A stretch of 64,000 nucleotides of DNA from Anticarsia gemmatalis (lineage: Eukaryota > Arthropoda > Insecta > Lepidoptera > Erebidae): NCBI RefSeq assembly GCF_050436995.1, contig NC_134763.1, positions 11,279,001 to 11,343,000 on the forward strand, read 5' to 3'. Of the stretch, positions 24,616 through 35,640 are shown in pieces. Position 1 is the first letter of the stretch. Each line of letters begins with the position of its first letter. The notes under the pieces were generated by a model, which did no database searches, was not told the origin of the DNA, and was given only the letters and a program-made list of their open reading frames with translations. Both the position numbers and the translations under genes were made by a program.

Positions 24616-25889
24616 CTTATGATTTTAATAACTATACATATTTAATAAAATGTTATTTTTCTATTGTCACGAGTTATACCCAAATGTTAGTTGAAAGAAA
24701 CATAAATGAATCTAAATACATACACTTTCTTGTTATTTATGACGTTAGTCCTATAACTAAATACCCGGCACGTAATGAGACTCTCGGCTACTACAAGCAT
24801 TCCTTCAGAAAATACGTTTCAAAGACCTTGCGATTAGCTGTCAGCGTAAAATACTGCTCACACCGTTTCTTTATCAAATTGCACTGTTACTGTCGCTATA
24901 TTTAAAATAATTAAGTTTACTTTTAGTACAACTATTACAATGGATGTAAAGGTTTGTTATCATTTTACAGCTAATGTAAAAATAAAGCCTTTCAACGTAA
25001 TACAAAAACATAAACAACTAATAATTTGTGTCTGGTCGTGTTCTGAAAACAGAAATGTGAAAACGTGAAACAAAAACTAGTTGAACATTAAATTTGTTTT
25101 ACTTTTCGTGATAAATATAAAAAAAGATCTAACAAACATTGTAGTTATCTAATAGCCAAATAAGCAACTGTTTATGATATGTCAAAAACAAATTTTAATA
25201 TAGAAAACCAAAGTGACGTCACAATTCGTCAGTCGTTCAAATTACATAGCGTATTTATGTAGACATCGAAAAAAAAGTAGACAATGAATGCGATTATGTT
25301 CCAGCGTGTAATAATATTAATTTCAACATAATAAACTAAAATATTGACATAACATGAGCATATCAATTATTTTACGAGTACAAATTGAATAATTTTAACC
25401 AGTCAACTACCCTATTACAAGAGGCATTACCTAACACAGCAACATAGTGTTCAGGTCGTCGGTATAACAAAGAAGGAGGGTACACAAACATTTGCAGTTA
25501 GACGAGTCTATCGAGGTGTTTGTCTTGCTAAGTGGTGCGCTTACCCTAAGTATTTTTGCATGGAAATACTGTTTAAACGTTGTATGGGAATTGAATGGTG
25601 TTTTGTAAGATGGAAGTATACTTATGTAAGCGTGAGTGATATTATGAGTATATTAATCTAGACAGGAATGATATGATAATAAAAAAAATCTTTAAGAAAA
25701 CTATTAATACCTCCTTTTTTTAAGTGCAAAATTTTCATATAAACAAAATTTAGCCAAATTGATGGCTGTAGAAATAAATATGCCCAAGTTTATATAAGCT
25801 AAGCTGCACAAGATTAGGTTATTGGATTACTAATAACCTAATAATAATTTATTCTTAAACGTGAAATACATTATCAGCTTAGCATTTCT
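24616..25889. other. AT-rich unique DNA with a CRE-type palindrome
   Basis: No gene was recognised. A perfect CRE palindrome 'tgacgtca' lies at 25214-25221. The remaining sequence is A/T-rich with no familiar repeat phrase. Confidence 0.4.
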
Positions 25890-25975
25890 TCCAACTATGT
25901 TGAAGTCGGCTTTCAATAACACCGGATGCAACTGAATACCAAATTGAAACAACTTATACAATGAAAACTATCCTT
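25890..25975 (+). repeat. Moth interspersed repeat 'N', left edge
   Basis: 'actatgttgaagtcggcttt' and 'ccggatgcaactgaatacca' correspond to 'ttatgttggattcggcttcc' and 'ccggatgcagctgattacca' at 2.35 kb. The match stops after about 80 bp. Confidence 0.55.
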
Positions 25976-26149
25976 AGTTATCGATTCTCAAGAAAACCTA
26001 TGTAGTTATGTGCTTCGTAATGTTAAAAGGCTTTGACTTTGAAACCACTCTCTTCCCAACAAAGTATAAACTCAAAGTAAACAAAAATCCTAAATAACTT
26101 TCGCAAAACACCATCAAGTCAACGTAAAAAAATGAAAAACAATACATCA

Positions 26150-26345
26150 CCTGCTCCCGGACTGCTCATAACCGGAGTTTCGGAATACGAACGCTAAGTA
26201 CGCCGCGTAGCTATACTACGTAATGTATAATACGCCAGTACGCCGTTGAAACAATACGCCGGCGCTCGGTAATGGCGCCTTGCTCCTCGTTACAGCCGAG
26301 GTCCCACTGACAGCGACGAGCGGATACCGGCTACTGAATTATACA
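26150..26345. promoter_or_regulatory. GC-rich block with clustered TACGCC hexamers
   Basis: About 190 bp are distinctly GC-rich. The hexamer TACGCC occurs four times, at 26199, 26231, 26239 and 26255, with spacings of 32, 8 and 16 bp, all multiples of 8. No open frame, repeat wording or splice pattern explains the block. A cis-regulatory element, noncoding first exon or decayed 8-bp satellite are all possible; the function is inference. Confidence 0.35.
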
Positions 26346-27104
26346 TTTAATACTGCCGAGTAGATTTTAAATTCGTGTTTGAAGTTTGTATAGGGATAGT
26401 GGTTTTCTTGTGAATATAGAGGATTTTGTACGGGATTGTAATCTATAAGATTGGAACGATTTTTTTTTCCTTTTTGCATGCTCATTCTACAAGAATATGT
26501 GAGTATAGATTTCATTTTATGCTTGACTACTCATACAGGCAGAAGGTTACTAAAAGGCATTATGAATAAAGAATGTCGATGTTATTTCTCTTAAAAAACA
26601 TTGTGCAAAACAAATCTATTCTAAACGTGCAAAAATCAATAGCTACAACGAAACATTCGATAATTCTATATTTGATTATTTTGGCATCGAAGCCATAATA
26701 ACTGATCTCAAGAATCCAAATATTCTTATTAAAAATAAACTGACTAGCCGCCATCTGCATTATTACTACTTACTAAGAATATACCGTAACATTGTAATAA
26801 AACAGAGGATGCCTAATGGCCCCTAATTGCTCAACCCGCTCCCCGCTCGCACTAACACCTGACCCTTACACTAAAAATAATTAAGTTGAATGAGATTGCA
26901 ATACATAAAACAATAATTATATTTCATCCTCGATAATAATGCGCACTTAATTAATTCGAAGAGATTCTATTACGGCTGAGTGCTTCGTAAATTTGTTATG
27001 TACTAGGAATATAATGTCCATTGTGAACATCGTTTATATAAGTGTGAAGAATTCTATGATTTTATTGTGAACACGTTTTGTAAGAAACGGTTTTCGTTTA
27101 TTTT
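26346..27104. other. AT-rich unique DNA, no gene seen
   Basis: Nothing was recognised. A T-run at 26460-26468 and a short C-rich patch near 26.83 kb ('gctcaacccgctccccgctc') are the only compositional features. Confidence 0.4.
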
Positions 27105-27180
27105 TATCTTTGCACTCTCATACATGATCAACTGATTCCAAACTAAGTAGGTACAACTTGTATTTTGATAATAAAAAAAC
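27105..27180 (-). repeat. SINE type A tail fragment
   Basis: 'ctcatacatgatcaactgat', then 'tccaaactaagtagg', matches the tail-proximal part of the SINE A at 13.44 kb in the same orientation. The head and the (AAAT)n end are absent. Confidence 0.6.
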
Positions 27181-29819
27181 TGCTTAACATACATCTCTTT
27201 CTCAACTTTTAGAGACATGATATTGGCGGCATTAAAGATACGTCTTTAATATCGTAAATGTAAAAGTTTATTACAATAAATTGTTGAATGTATATCATTT
27301 ACACAAAAGCAGTCAAACATAAATTAGTTTTGATGAAGCTTGATAGACATTTTACCCCGTTTTGTTTTCCGACGCACACTTATCGTTGAAAGAAGCTAAC
27401 ACATACATAGACAGGTTAACTAAAATTCTAATGCAAAACAAACTACCCATAAAAGTTCCTTTTCGATAAACTCTAGGTGACAACCGCAAATAATCGTTGT
27501 CGAATCCTCACATACTTTCAAGTAGTTTTTCTTCCCTCCATCTGAAGCAAGGCACCTAAATCTGGCAGTGTGCACATATTTACTGCGACAAACATTGCGC
27601 CATTTGCAAGCACTAGATTGTTTCGGAACACACGAGTCGGTAAGGCAACCGAATATATAAGTTGTGCAGTCCCGAGCTAACGTAAACTAAATTACATTAC
27701 AATCTACGTGACTTTACTGTTTTATGTTGCTATATTAAGTATATTTGCGACTGTTAAAGGTTATACCTACTTGTTAATGAGGTGTTGAGTTCGATATCTG
27801 GGTCGGGTAATACGTGATTGCGTTGTAGCCTGTAGTTAGTTACCATTAGCACCTGAAGTTTGAAAAATTCCCTTTGGTTTCATGACGTCGTATAAAAAAA
27901 ATATTCCACTATTTCGATAGAAAAATAGTTTTTTAGGCTTTCTAGATATTTTGAATAAAAATACTAGCTATATAGAATCAATCATTGAAACTGTATACCC
28001 AAAAGGCTAGAGCTATCACAACAATACTAAAAAAACCTTTTATAGCCTCAACTAATCTGGCAGAATCGGAAGACTGTAACTGAAAAAGTACTCAAAAAAC
28101 TACCTTTTCAAAAGTGGGCCTTTAAAGCTATAAAATTGAAGCTATAACTCCATCAATATATATCTAAACCACGGTTTATCCATCACTGTGATATAAGGGT
28201 GATCTCGCTATAAACCAAACGGTAAAAAGGAAAGTGGAATAGCCTGTAAACAATACCGGAGGGTGAATAACCAACTATAAAATTTAAATGTAAAATACGT
28301 CATATATGCCAGTGCCAGCCGGATGTTGGGGCCATAGAGACAGCGGAGGACTTTTTTGTAGAAAATAATATTATGTATATTTAACTGCCTATATTGTATA
28401 GTAAGTTTGTGAATTTTTCGCAGAAGGATTCGGATCCCGGCTTTAGAATTTCTCGATAGAATCCGTAAACGTGATGACGATAACCTAAATGTTGTGTAGC
28501 CTTTAACATACCAATAATGCTAGTCCCGAATACTAGCTATAAAAAGTCGAAACTGATTTGATGACTGAATTAATGAACTACTGGAATTAAGAACTTGAAA
28601 TTTTGCACCACGCTTCTTTTTATAGTGTAAATATTACTTAGAGAGTATTTCCGGAAATTCGACCCCATGTTGCCAGTTTGTAAAGAAGTTCGTCATTATC
28701 AAAGTTAGATGATACATATGCATTAAACTCAATGAATCAAAAATCATTTGTGTCCGAAAAATCTTAGAAGATATCCCAAATATATCGAATCAATAAATAT
28801 ATTAATCGTACTGGGAATATTATCTCCTATCCATCTGATTCAAACATTTATCAGGATCGCATCTCAAGCAGAGTACACGAAACACTAAAATATGTGACGT
28901 CTATAAAGTAGGTGCGTTTGTCTCAGATTATCTGTCTAAATGGAAATCATAGCGCAATCTCCATATTCATAATACGAGAGGTAATTTATATCTCAACCGT
29001 TATACAAACAATGTCTTCGAGGTCTTTACACACTGTATCTACTAGATTTGTAAAGATTTCGTATTGAATTGGGATTGATTATTGATTGGTATTTGATATT
29101 TTTGCACAGTGTTCAATAGATTTTTAAACATGCAAATAGTGGAAAAAACTTTTGTATAATAAATGTGTACGTTTTTATGATTTAACTTTTGTTTCTAAAT
29201 CACGCAAAATATGTTAAATAAATGTGGGTCTTTGTCATACAGACAACTAACCAACTTTGATTAGGACTTTAGGACATCAGCTACTTTTCCAAAAAGAGTT
29301 CGCGCGACATTTCTAGTTATGAACAAAATGTACATCAAACGTTAACCTATTTAAATTAACTATGAAATACTTCCAATAAATTAAAAACACTTCTCTTGAC
29401 CCAGGAATGGAACTCAGTAACTCTCGAATAACTGTCATTTTAATGCACGCACAGGTTTTAGTACTCCACTTTGTGAATGGTGATGAAATAATATTCTAAA
29501 AGTTTGATCCTTACATTACACTGTCATGTACAAAGAGCCTTTTCTAGCGATAAGCTTGCCAAATTCAATATAATAAGTTTTGATGTACCAGCTATAATTC
29601 ATAAGGTTTTGTCAAGCGTGCCACAATATCCGATCTGAAAATGATGTATGTTGTTCATCGCTATCTTTATGTACCTTTGTTGATTATTTAGTACAAAAAA
29701 AGAACGAAATATTTTGGTAATAAACTATTTTTTTCAATAATACGCTATTGAAGTGGTGTGCAACTTTCGGTTGCGTGAAATATAAAATTATTTGCCGCAG
29801 TCAATTGTATTTTAAATTA
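27181..29819. other. AT-rich unique DNA, no gene seen
   Basis: No gene, tRNA or familiar repeat was identified. A mildly GC-rich patch at about 28.3-28.35 kb ('gccagtgccagccggatgtt') has no recognisable motif. Confidence 0.4.
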
Positions 29820-29885
29820 GCTTTTGCCCGCGACATCGTTTATGTAGAATTTTTGGTAACAATTGTAGCCTATGCTTACTAACAT
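29820..29885 (-). repeat. Helitron/HINE-like 3'-end fragment
   Basis: 'aaattagcttttgcccgcga' on the plus strand is the complement of the common moth Helitron 3' wording 'tcgcgggcaaaagctaatt'. It continues with 'gtagaatttttgg' and 'tagcctatgcttac'. Only the terminal 60-odd bp are recognisable. Confidence 0.5.
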
Positions 29886-31097
29886 CTTCATTATAAATTA
29901 CGTTAACAGTAAATTAAACAGACAGGCTTTAAGAATTAATATAGATACATACAAGTATAAAAGTCTAGCCTATATCAAATTCCATAAGACAAAGGTCATT
30001 GACATTAACTCGAATAATTCTTAAAATTCAACTTCTATTGTGTATAAGGCGTACTTATCGAAATAATGCTGAAATACTAAAATATGTAGTACATTGTTGC
30101 TAATTTAACAGAAAATATTATATTTTCTTAAAGGTCAAGCTGACGAGTGTTACGTCTCGAGTAATATTTATAATTTATTTTGTAAGAAGGTCTAAAGGCC
30201 GCCACCCACATGTATTCCACTGAGTTTGTCTCTTAACAAGTCTGCTGCAATTTTAGTACCAATTATTAATACTACGAGTATCAGGCCAATCTTGTGTTTA
30301 TCCTATGTTCTCGTATACGAGGATATATAGGGAACGTTACCAGACTCCAGACTATGATTGAGAACAATCTAGTTAATTTAAATTTAATAAAGACCAATAG
30401 CAAAATACAAAAATATTTTAATCTAAATATAGTTGTGTTATAACTTTCATTGAGGAACGCTGTGACTAATATGAGTGGAGCATCAATCAAAACGTTGGTA
30501 AAGCGATCAATCGTAAATCAACGCGGCTGTAGTAGCGGGCGGCCTCTAGTTTTTTTTAATAAGCATGCAACGCAAAAGCTTAAAAGTTATGAATGTCCTA
30601 TTTTTCATACTTATAACTATTTCACAATTGTACCAATTTTATGCATCCTCTCACCAAACGCAGGTTTCATAGCCCGTTCCCATTTACGCAGTAAAATATA
30701 GCACCTGCAATGCTATTCCGCGTCCGTGCGTGAATATTGATGCACCTCTCTCCGCCTGAGGCAATCGACACCTACGGCCCTCCGCCGTGTGTTCTCATCA
30801 ACACTAACTTAATGCTTTATGACATAACTCTGTTATTATATTACCTAAGATTAAATTTAAAAATACTGATAAAAACATTTTAGGCAGGAAGAATGTGATT
30901 AAAAGTTAGGATACTGTTTGGGTGGTGTGTATATGAGACTTCTGAGCTATGAAACTTTCCAATTTACATTGCAATGTTCTTTGTAGTAATCCAGAGGCTC
31001 TGGGCCAGAGCTTAGTTACATGACATAAAATAATTATTAAATATTTAAACTGAGTGTGTCGTAGGTAATTATTATCTAATAATGTCTTTTTTTTCAG
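29886..31097. other. Unique DNA with GC-rich islet and a short repeat R copy
   Basis: A 35-bp repeat R copy lies at 30558-30592 ('aagcatgcaacgcaaaagct'); other copies are at 32.65, 33.63 and 48.64 kb. A GC-rich islet at about 30.70-30.80 kb ('cctacggccctccgccgtgt') has no open frame of note and may be regulatory. A stretch at 30.30-30.37 kb faintly resembles SINE B ('gactccagactatgattgag'). Confidence 0.4.
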
Positions 31098-31156
31098 TTT
31101 CTTTTATACAAAATCAGTGTGTGTGGTCTGGTCGAAAGTGTAAACGACTGCAATGG
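31098..31156 (+). other. Speculative 59-nt internal exon
   Basis: A strong pyrimidine tract and acceptor ('tcttttttttcag') precede 59 nt that are open in two frames, then an acceptable donor (gg|gtaata) at 31157. In frame 0 it reads 19 codons plus two bases, giving a phase-2 exit. That is the phase required by the candidate last exon at 45,945, but the match has a one-in-three chance of being accidental. No protein family is recognised. Weak evidence. Confidence 0.12.
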
Positions 31157-31751
31157 GTAATAATAGCCTTTTTTAAATTACTTTAATTATAAAAGAGATT
31201 CTCACCAGCATCCTGAAGTAGTAACATGCCCTGTATATGACAATAAGAACACCGCCTACATGGAACATTGAAAGGTGCGTTTCAAAACTACCCACACCTT
31301 TGACTACAAAAGGTGATATTATAAAATAAAATCACTAAGCTAATAATGTTCATATTTAGAGAAAACCCGTGTATTACAGCCTCGTGTGCCTATTACACGA
31401 GTCGGAAGAGATAGTTGAGCAATAATTAATGTTGGCACGTGTTATTCTACTCAATGGATTTGATGTGTGGTGCTAATTGGGGCAAATACTTGTTCGACGA
31501 CTAAAAATAGTTGAAAATAGGATTTGCAATATTGTTATAAAACTTGACAATAAGTGCCAAAATTGCCACATAGCTTGCCACAGCTACCGCTAGAAGACAC
31601 TTTTGCGTACAGTGTGTTATATTTTTTTTGTGTCACTTGATTTTGCTTAAAGGATCGTCTCAAACAGAACGTTTTCAGACAGTATGTTTTGGGTAACGAT
31701 TAATTAATGCATTATATAAATGCCTAACATTACACCAAATGTTATTGCTCT

Positions 31752-31960
31752 TTTTTTGACAACTCCCGCACTAAGAATTGCTCTTGTGTCGTTGGGACTT
31801 TTACAAACATACAAACGACGGACACAAAGCACAACCAGACCCGAAACAATTATTTGTGGATCGCACAAATAATTGCTCCTTGTAGGAATCGAACCCACGA
31901 CCTCCCGTTGCAGTGGTATCGACGTGGCGACCTAAACCACTGCGCCACGGAGGCAGTCAA
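31752..31960 (-). repeat. SINE type D, near complete with target-site duplication
   Basis: On the minus strand the head carries a box A ('gtggcgcagtggttt', complement around 31930-31950) and box B ('ggttcgattcct', complement near 31885). A body containing 'gggtctggttgtgctttgtg' and 'cacaagagcaattcttagtg' follows, and it ends in a poly(A) tail (T-run at 31752-31757 on the plus strand). It is flanked by 'tgctct' at 31746-31751 and 31961-31966, a plausible short target-site duplication. The 112-codon and 64-codon open frames over this element are SINE artefacts, not genes. Confidence 0.88.
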
Positions 31961-32069
31961 TGCTCTGATAGAAGTATTTCATCAGGCGATCATCTCAACT
32001 GGCAACTACCCCTCAAAGCAACTGCTTCATACATGCACCTTGAATAACGTGTCAAATAAAGCCTACTGT

Positions 32070-32229
32070 AGCGCAAACTTCTACAGTCGGTACTTTCGTG
32101 TATCGAGAGTTTGGCATTTTAAATCTACTGCCAAAATAGTTCCTCCGGAGCCCTTTAGATATAATGATCAGGCAAAATTTCTCGATAGCTAGCCGGTTGT
32201 CGGTAGTCGATAGTGGTAGAATTGAGTTA
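32070..32229 (+). mobile_element. Short TIR element T, copy B
   Basis: It begins 'agcgcaaacttctacagtcg', holds 'gtatcgagagtttggcattt' and 'aaaatagttcctccggagcc', and closes with 'tagtggtagaattgagtt'. It aligns end to end with copy C at 48.79 kb. The terminal repeats are degraded compared with copy C. Non-coding. Confidence 0.75.
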
Positions 32230-32290
32230 CACACTGACTTAACGTACGCCGCTTAATTAATCCAACTTTTGAATACGGTATTTTATCTAC

Positions 32291-32643
32291 CTATACTAAT
32301 ATTACAAAGCTGAAGAGTTTGTTTGTTTGAACGCGCTAATCTCAGGAACCACTGCTCGGATTTGAAAAATTCTTTCAGTGTTAGATAGTCCATTTATCGA
32401 GGAAGGCTATAGGCTATATATCATCACGCTGCAGCCAATAGGAGTAAAGTACCAGTGAAAGCTTTTCCGAAACGGTGGTAGATAAAAAATATTTTGACGA
32501 TTTCAAATACTTGTTAAAGTTTATGAAATAAAGAATGTTTGACTTTGACTTTGACTTGACTTTGAAAAATGTTACAAAAACGGGAAAATTTTTGTCCAAT
32601 TCTCGCTTATGTGACGCAAACGAAGTTGCGCGGGTCAGCTAGT
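32291..32643 (+). mobile_element. Helitron-like element H, copy 1, carrying a nested LINE end
   Basis: It starts 'ctatactaatattacaaagc', continues 'gaacgcgctaatctcaggaa', 'gatagtccatttatcgagga' and 'ataggctatatatcatcacg', and ends 'aagttgcgcgggtcagctag'. Three more copies lie at 33.66 kb (+), 37.29 kb (-) and 60.50 kb (+). The ends recall non-autonomous Helitron-related elements of Lepidoptera, but no Rep/helicase sequence is present, so the class is inferred. The copy is interrupted at 32461-32562 by a short LINE tail. Confidence 0.8.
32461..32562 (+). mobile_element. Nested, extremely 5'-truncated LINE 3' end
   Basis: About 100 bp interrupt Helitron-like copy 1. They include 'ttttccgaaacggtggtag', an AATAAA signal at 32527-32532, and a tail of GACTTT repeats (32540-32562). 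The other H copies run straight across this point, which defines the insert. A possible 5-bp duplication 'tgaaa' flanks it (32456-32460, 32563-32567). The 3' wording is related to that of the longer LINE ending at 55.1 kb. This shows the LINE moved after the Helitron-like copy was in place. Confidence 0.8.
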
Positions 32644-32647
32644 TCGA

Positions 32648-32680
32648 AAATAAACGTGCAACACAAAAGTTTTAAAACTC
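32648..32680 (+). repeat. Short repeat R copy
   Basis: 'aataaacgtgcaacacaaaa', then 'gttttaaaa', matches copies at 30.56 kb (+), 33.63 kb (-) and 48.64 kb (-). It sits 4 bp after the end of Helitron-like copy 1, just as the 33.63 kb copy directly precedes the start of Helitron-like copy 2. Confidence 0.5.
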
Positions 32681-33630
32681 CTTCATCCAAAACCCAGACA
32701 TCTCAAGCCTATATAATACAACAATATCGTAACACCTGGTTAGATTATTCGCAGCAACCCATTTATAATACAAGACGTATAGCGCAGTACATTGCACTTG
32801 ATATACAGTCAATATGCGCTGGATATATGTAGGGGTATACAACGTTAGTTATCGGGCGAGCATCCAATCTGCGGCGATCGTTCCTTGATAGTCATAAGAC
32901 AATATGATTGTGGATTACCAAGCTAACAGTGTGCTGTTATAGAAGGATAACTACTGTTTTGTATGTATTATGTATCAGTTTGTAAAATAATTGATTGAAA
33001 ATCTGGCAAATTTAGCCCAGAAAAGTTAAACGTTGGAGAGACTTTTTATCTGCTCTGTGGTCAAAAAACAAGTTGCCAATTATTATTTGATTTTTGTAGC
33101 CGCAAAGTTGACAGCTAACGCATTTTTAAGTTCAATAACATCTACCAGTCATTAGTAATTCTACTGCGAACCAAAAGAACTTAAGCAATAATAACAAATT
33201 CTACATCTATTATCGTCTTAAGTATCCTTAGCACATAAGCTTTCACCACTGTACAACTTTTTCAAGCTTTTGCAGAACCGTAAGAATTAGGTATTTAAAT
33301 TACGTAGGTATATTTATTAAATGAGGTACATTGAGACAAATCAATTATATCCAAAAAAAACCTATAGGTGCATTAACTAATGTTAAAAATAGCACACAAT
33401 TCAAAACCTTTCACATAGCCCTATAGCAAACAAGTGAGTTGACTTAACAAAACAGGCACTTTATTTGTTCGCCGGTAATCGCAGGCACTTAGCAAGTACT
33501 ACGCTTCCAACATTAATACCCACATCGGAGAGCTCACAACTCTATGGCGGTCTATTGTGCATGTACGGTAAATGTATGGCCGGTATTTTGTAAACTAAGT
33601 TTTGCTATAGGTACTGTATTTATTGTGATT
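32681..33630. other. AT-rich unique DNA, no gene seen
   Basis: No repeat, gene or tRNA-like sequence was recognised between the two Helitron-like copies beyond the short repeat R motifs at both edges. Confidence 0.4.
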
Positions 33631-33664
33631 TCGCAACTTTTAAAATCTCGCGTTGCATGTTTAC
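33631..33664 (-). repeat. Short repeat R copy
   Basis: 'gcaacttttaaaatctcgcg', then 'ttgcatgttta', is the reverse complement of the repeat R motif seen at 30.56 and 32.65 kb. It abuts the beginning of Helitron-like copy 2. Confidence 0.5.
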
Positions 33665-33898
33665 TCTATACTTATAGTATAAAGCTGAAGAGTTTGTTTG
33701 TTTGTTTGTTTGAACGCGCTAATCTCAGGAACTACTGGTCCGATTTGAAAAATTATTTCAGTGTTAGATAGCCCATTTATCGAGAAAGGCTATAGGCTAT
33801 ATATCATCACGCTACGACCAATAGGAGCAGAGCAGCAGTAAAAAATGTTACAAAAACGGGGAACATTTTGACCCATTCTCTCTCATGGGTCAGCTAGT
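33664..33898 (+). mobile_element. Helitron-like element H, copy 2, uninterrupted
   Basis: It runs from 'tatacttatagtataaagct' to 'tctcatgggtcagctagt' with the same internal order as copy 1 but no nested LINE. It gives the cleanest view of the element, about 235 bp with a (GTTT)n stretch near the start. It lacks the 'gtgacgcaaacgaagttgcg' segment just before the end, a small deletion. Confidence 0.8.
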
Positions 33899-34047
33899 GT
33901 ATAATATAAGCAGGTAAAATGCGTGTTCGCGTTAATTCCCGTATTTTATTGAACATTATTGTGATTTTTTAAGCAAACTTTTGATGTCCAACAGCATACA
34001 CCTCCGTACTGCGCGACTAGTATAGATGCAGTTATATACTGACTGGT

Positions 34048-34122
34048 ATCCTTACTAATATCATAAAGATAAAATATATTTATCTGTTTGTTACGCTTTT
34101 ATATCTTAATCGATTCTTATGT
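34048..34122 (+). repeat. Helitron/HINE-like 5' fragment
   Basis: 'ccttactaatatcataaaga', later 'tatctgtttgttacgctttt', resembles the 5' end of the other Helitron-related family seen at 16.06 and 40.81 kb. It stops just before a hairpin at 34134. Confidence 0.5.
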
Positions 34123-34133
34123 TTAGCGATGTC

Positions 34134-34168
34134 CTAATGTCCTTTTCTAGGACAGAAAAGGACATTAG
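34134..34168. repeat. 15-bp perfect hairpin
   Basis: Arms 'ctaatgtccttttct' at 34134-34148 and 'agaaaaggacattag' at 34154-34168 are perfect complements around a 5-nt loop (aggac). It directly follows a Helitron-like fragment. A Helitron terminal hairpin is one reading, but the position and the lack of a downstream end signal do not fit well. Confidence 0.7.
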
Positions 34169-35640
34169 ATACAGTTTATTGCTAGCCGAGCCCTGCTCAA
34201 AATATTAATAGAAATCGTATTCTGCTGTTACATAAAGTGTGTGCAACTTTACCTATGTTTATGCCTACGTTTTGTTCTTGTTGAGTTTGAAATCCTAATC
34301 GTGATTTCTGCGCTGGGGAGCTGTAGGATTGGTTCCTATGCAATAAATTGTTTTAGTAAACGACAAATAGATTGTCGGGCATTAATTGTTTTGTTTCCAT
34401 TTTTTTATCCTTGTCAGGTCCGTAGAACACAAAATATTTTTTGTGTTGGAGTTGTCTTTCAAAGTTCATGCGGAATCAGGAAGACTATCTATATAAGAGG
34501 CACTTTAAGAAAATTTTCGCCAACGTCCTTCCATCACGGGTCTCCAAAAAATCTCTCCTTACTTCCGACTAAAAGCATGGTGTATCGATAAATCAAGCCA
34601 TAACACGTCCCTCGTTCCCTAAAGAGACACCATTGTATCTCGCGACTCTCACGTTACGAGCCCTCCCGGGAGGACCACTGTTGACCTTTACAAATTGATA
34701 CAAGGAAACAAATACAATCGCTGAAAGATTCCGATCAATGTTTGCGATTTAGTTTGGAAGTTTGGGTTTTGAATTGACGGTTGACTTGGTGTGACTTGGA
34801 TTCTTTAAAGGAGTAAAGTAGAGTTCGTAAAGGATTAGTAAGACGAGATAGTATATTTCTGAAAGAATATGATCTAGGCATGGTCTTCTAAAGTTTAAGT
34901 CAAAGTGCATGCGAGTGCCGATTACGAGGTATCTGAGGCCAATATATAGAAAGAAAGAAGGACATTTCAGAGGCCGAGGATCTATATTTTCGAGTATATC
35001 AGTCGTAATATTACTACGAATTGTAAAAATGATAATGTTGACACTTAAAAGAAAGAAGCGATATCTGCTATATACATACATATGTATCTATATGCACAAA
35101 CATTAAAATATTTAACTGTTCCTAGCAAGAATAATGAGTCCACTATTACAAATTCAAAAACATTTTGAATTTAGTTTGAGAAATTACTCATAACAAACCA
35201 ATATGTGTACATATTCTGTCGAGTCTTCGCAATTAAAACTAGTCCACGCAAGAGTATCTCTTTACAAGTAGATAATTGTATCAACAATATGCATTCCCGT
35301 AAATGCCTTTATAGATTCAATTACCGAGCATTATACCGGTAACCCAACACTATTTAGATCGCATTATGTATCAGAACGCCTGGCCGTCCCGTGCGCCTAA
35401 TTGTGCCGTTGTGTGTATTGCTATTGTATAATTACTAGGCGCTTATATTTGTGCAACTGTATCATTTTCTATCACTATTGAATGTGGACAAATAATCCTT
35501 AGCATATGAATAAATGAAAAAAATATTAGAAAATGTTTATAAAAATCTAAAAACAACTAAACTTCGTTTTGAAAATGTACATTTATTTTTCGTTAACTGT
35601 AGTGCAAAAAGATATGAGTGAGTATGAGGTTTCCTAAGAC
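34169..35640. other. Unique DNA, no gene seen
   Basis: Open frames of 116 codons (+, 34.24-34.59 kb) and 110 codons (-, 34.75-35.08 kb) lack motifs and show no splice or initiation context that favours coding. A GC-rich patch near 34.65-34.68 kb ('gagccctcccgggaggacca') includes the palindrome 'ctcccgggag'. Confidence 0.4.

Noticed and set aside
31704..32192. Open frames on both strands with regular-looking peptides (e.g. CRNRTHDLPLQW)
   Set aside because: They lie over SINE D; the residues come from the tRNA-like box B and head sequence. Such frames recur over every copy of this SINE.
34241..35081. Frames of 116 codons (+) and 110 codons (-)
   Set aside because: Long for the window but without motif, splice context or initiation context. 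In a 64 kb AT-rich sequence a few frames of this length are expected by chance.
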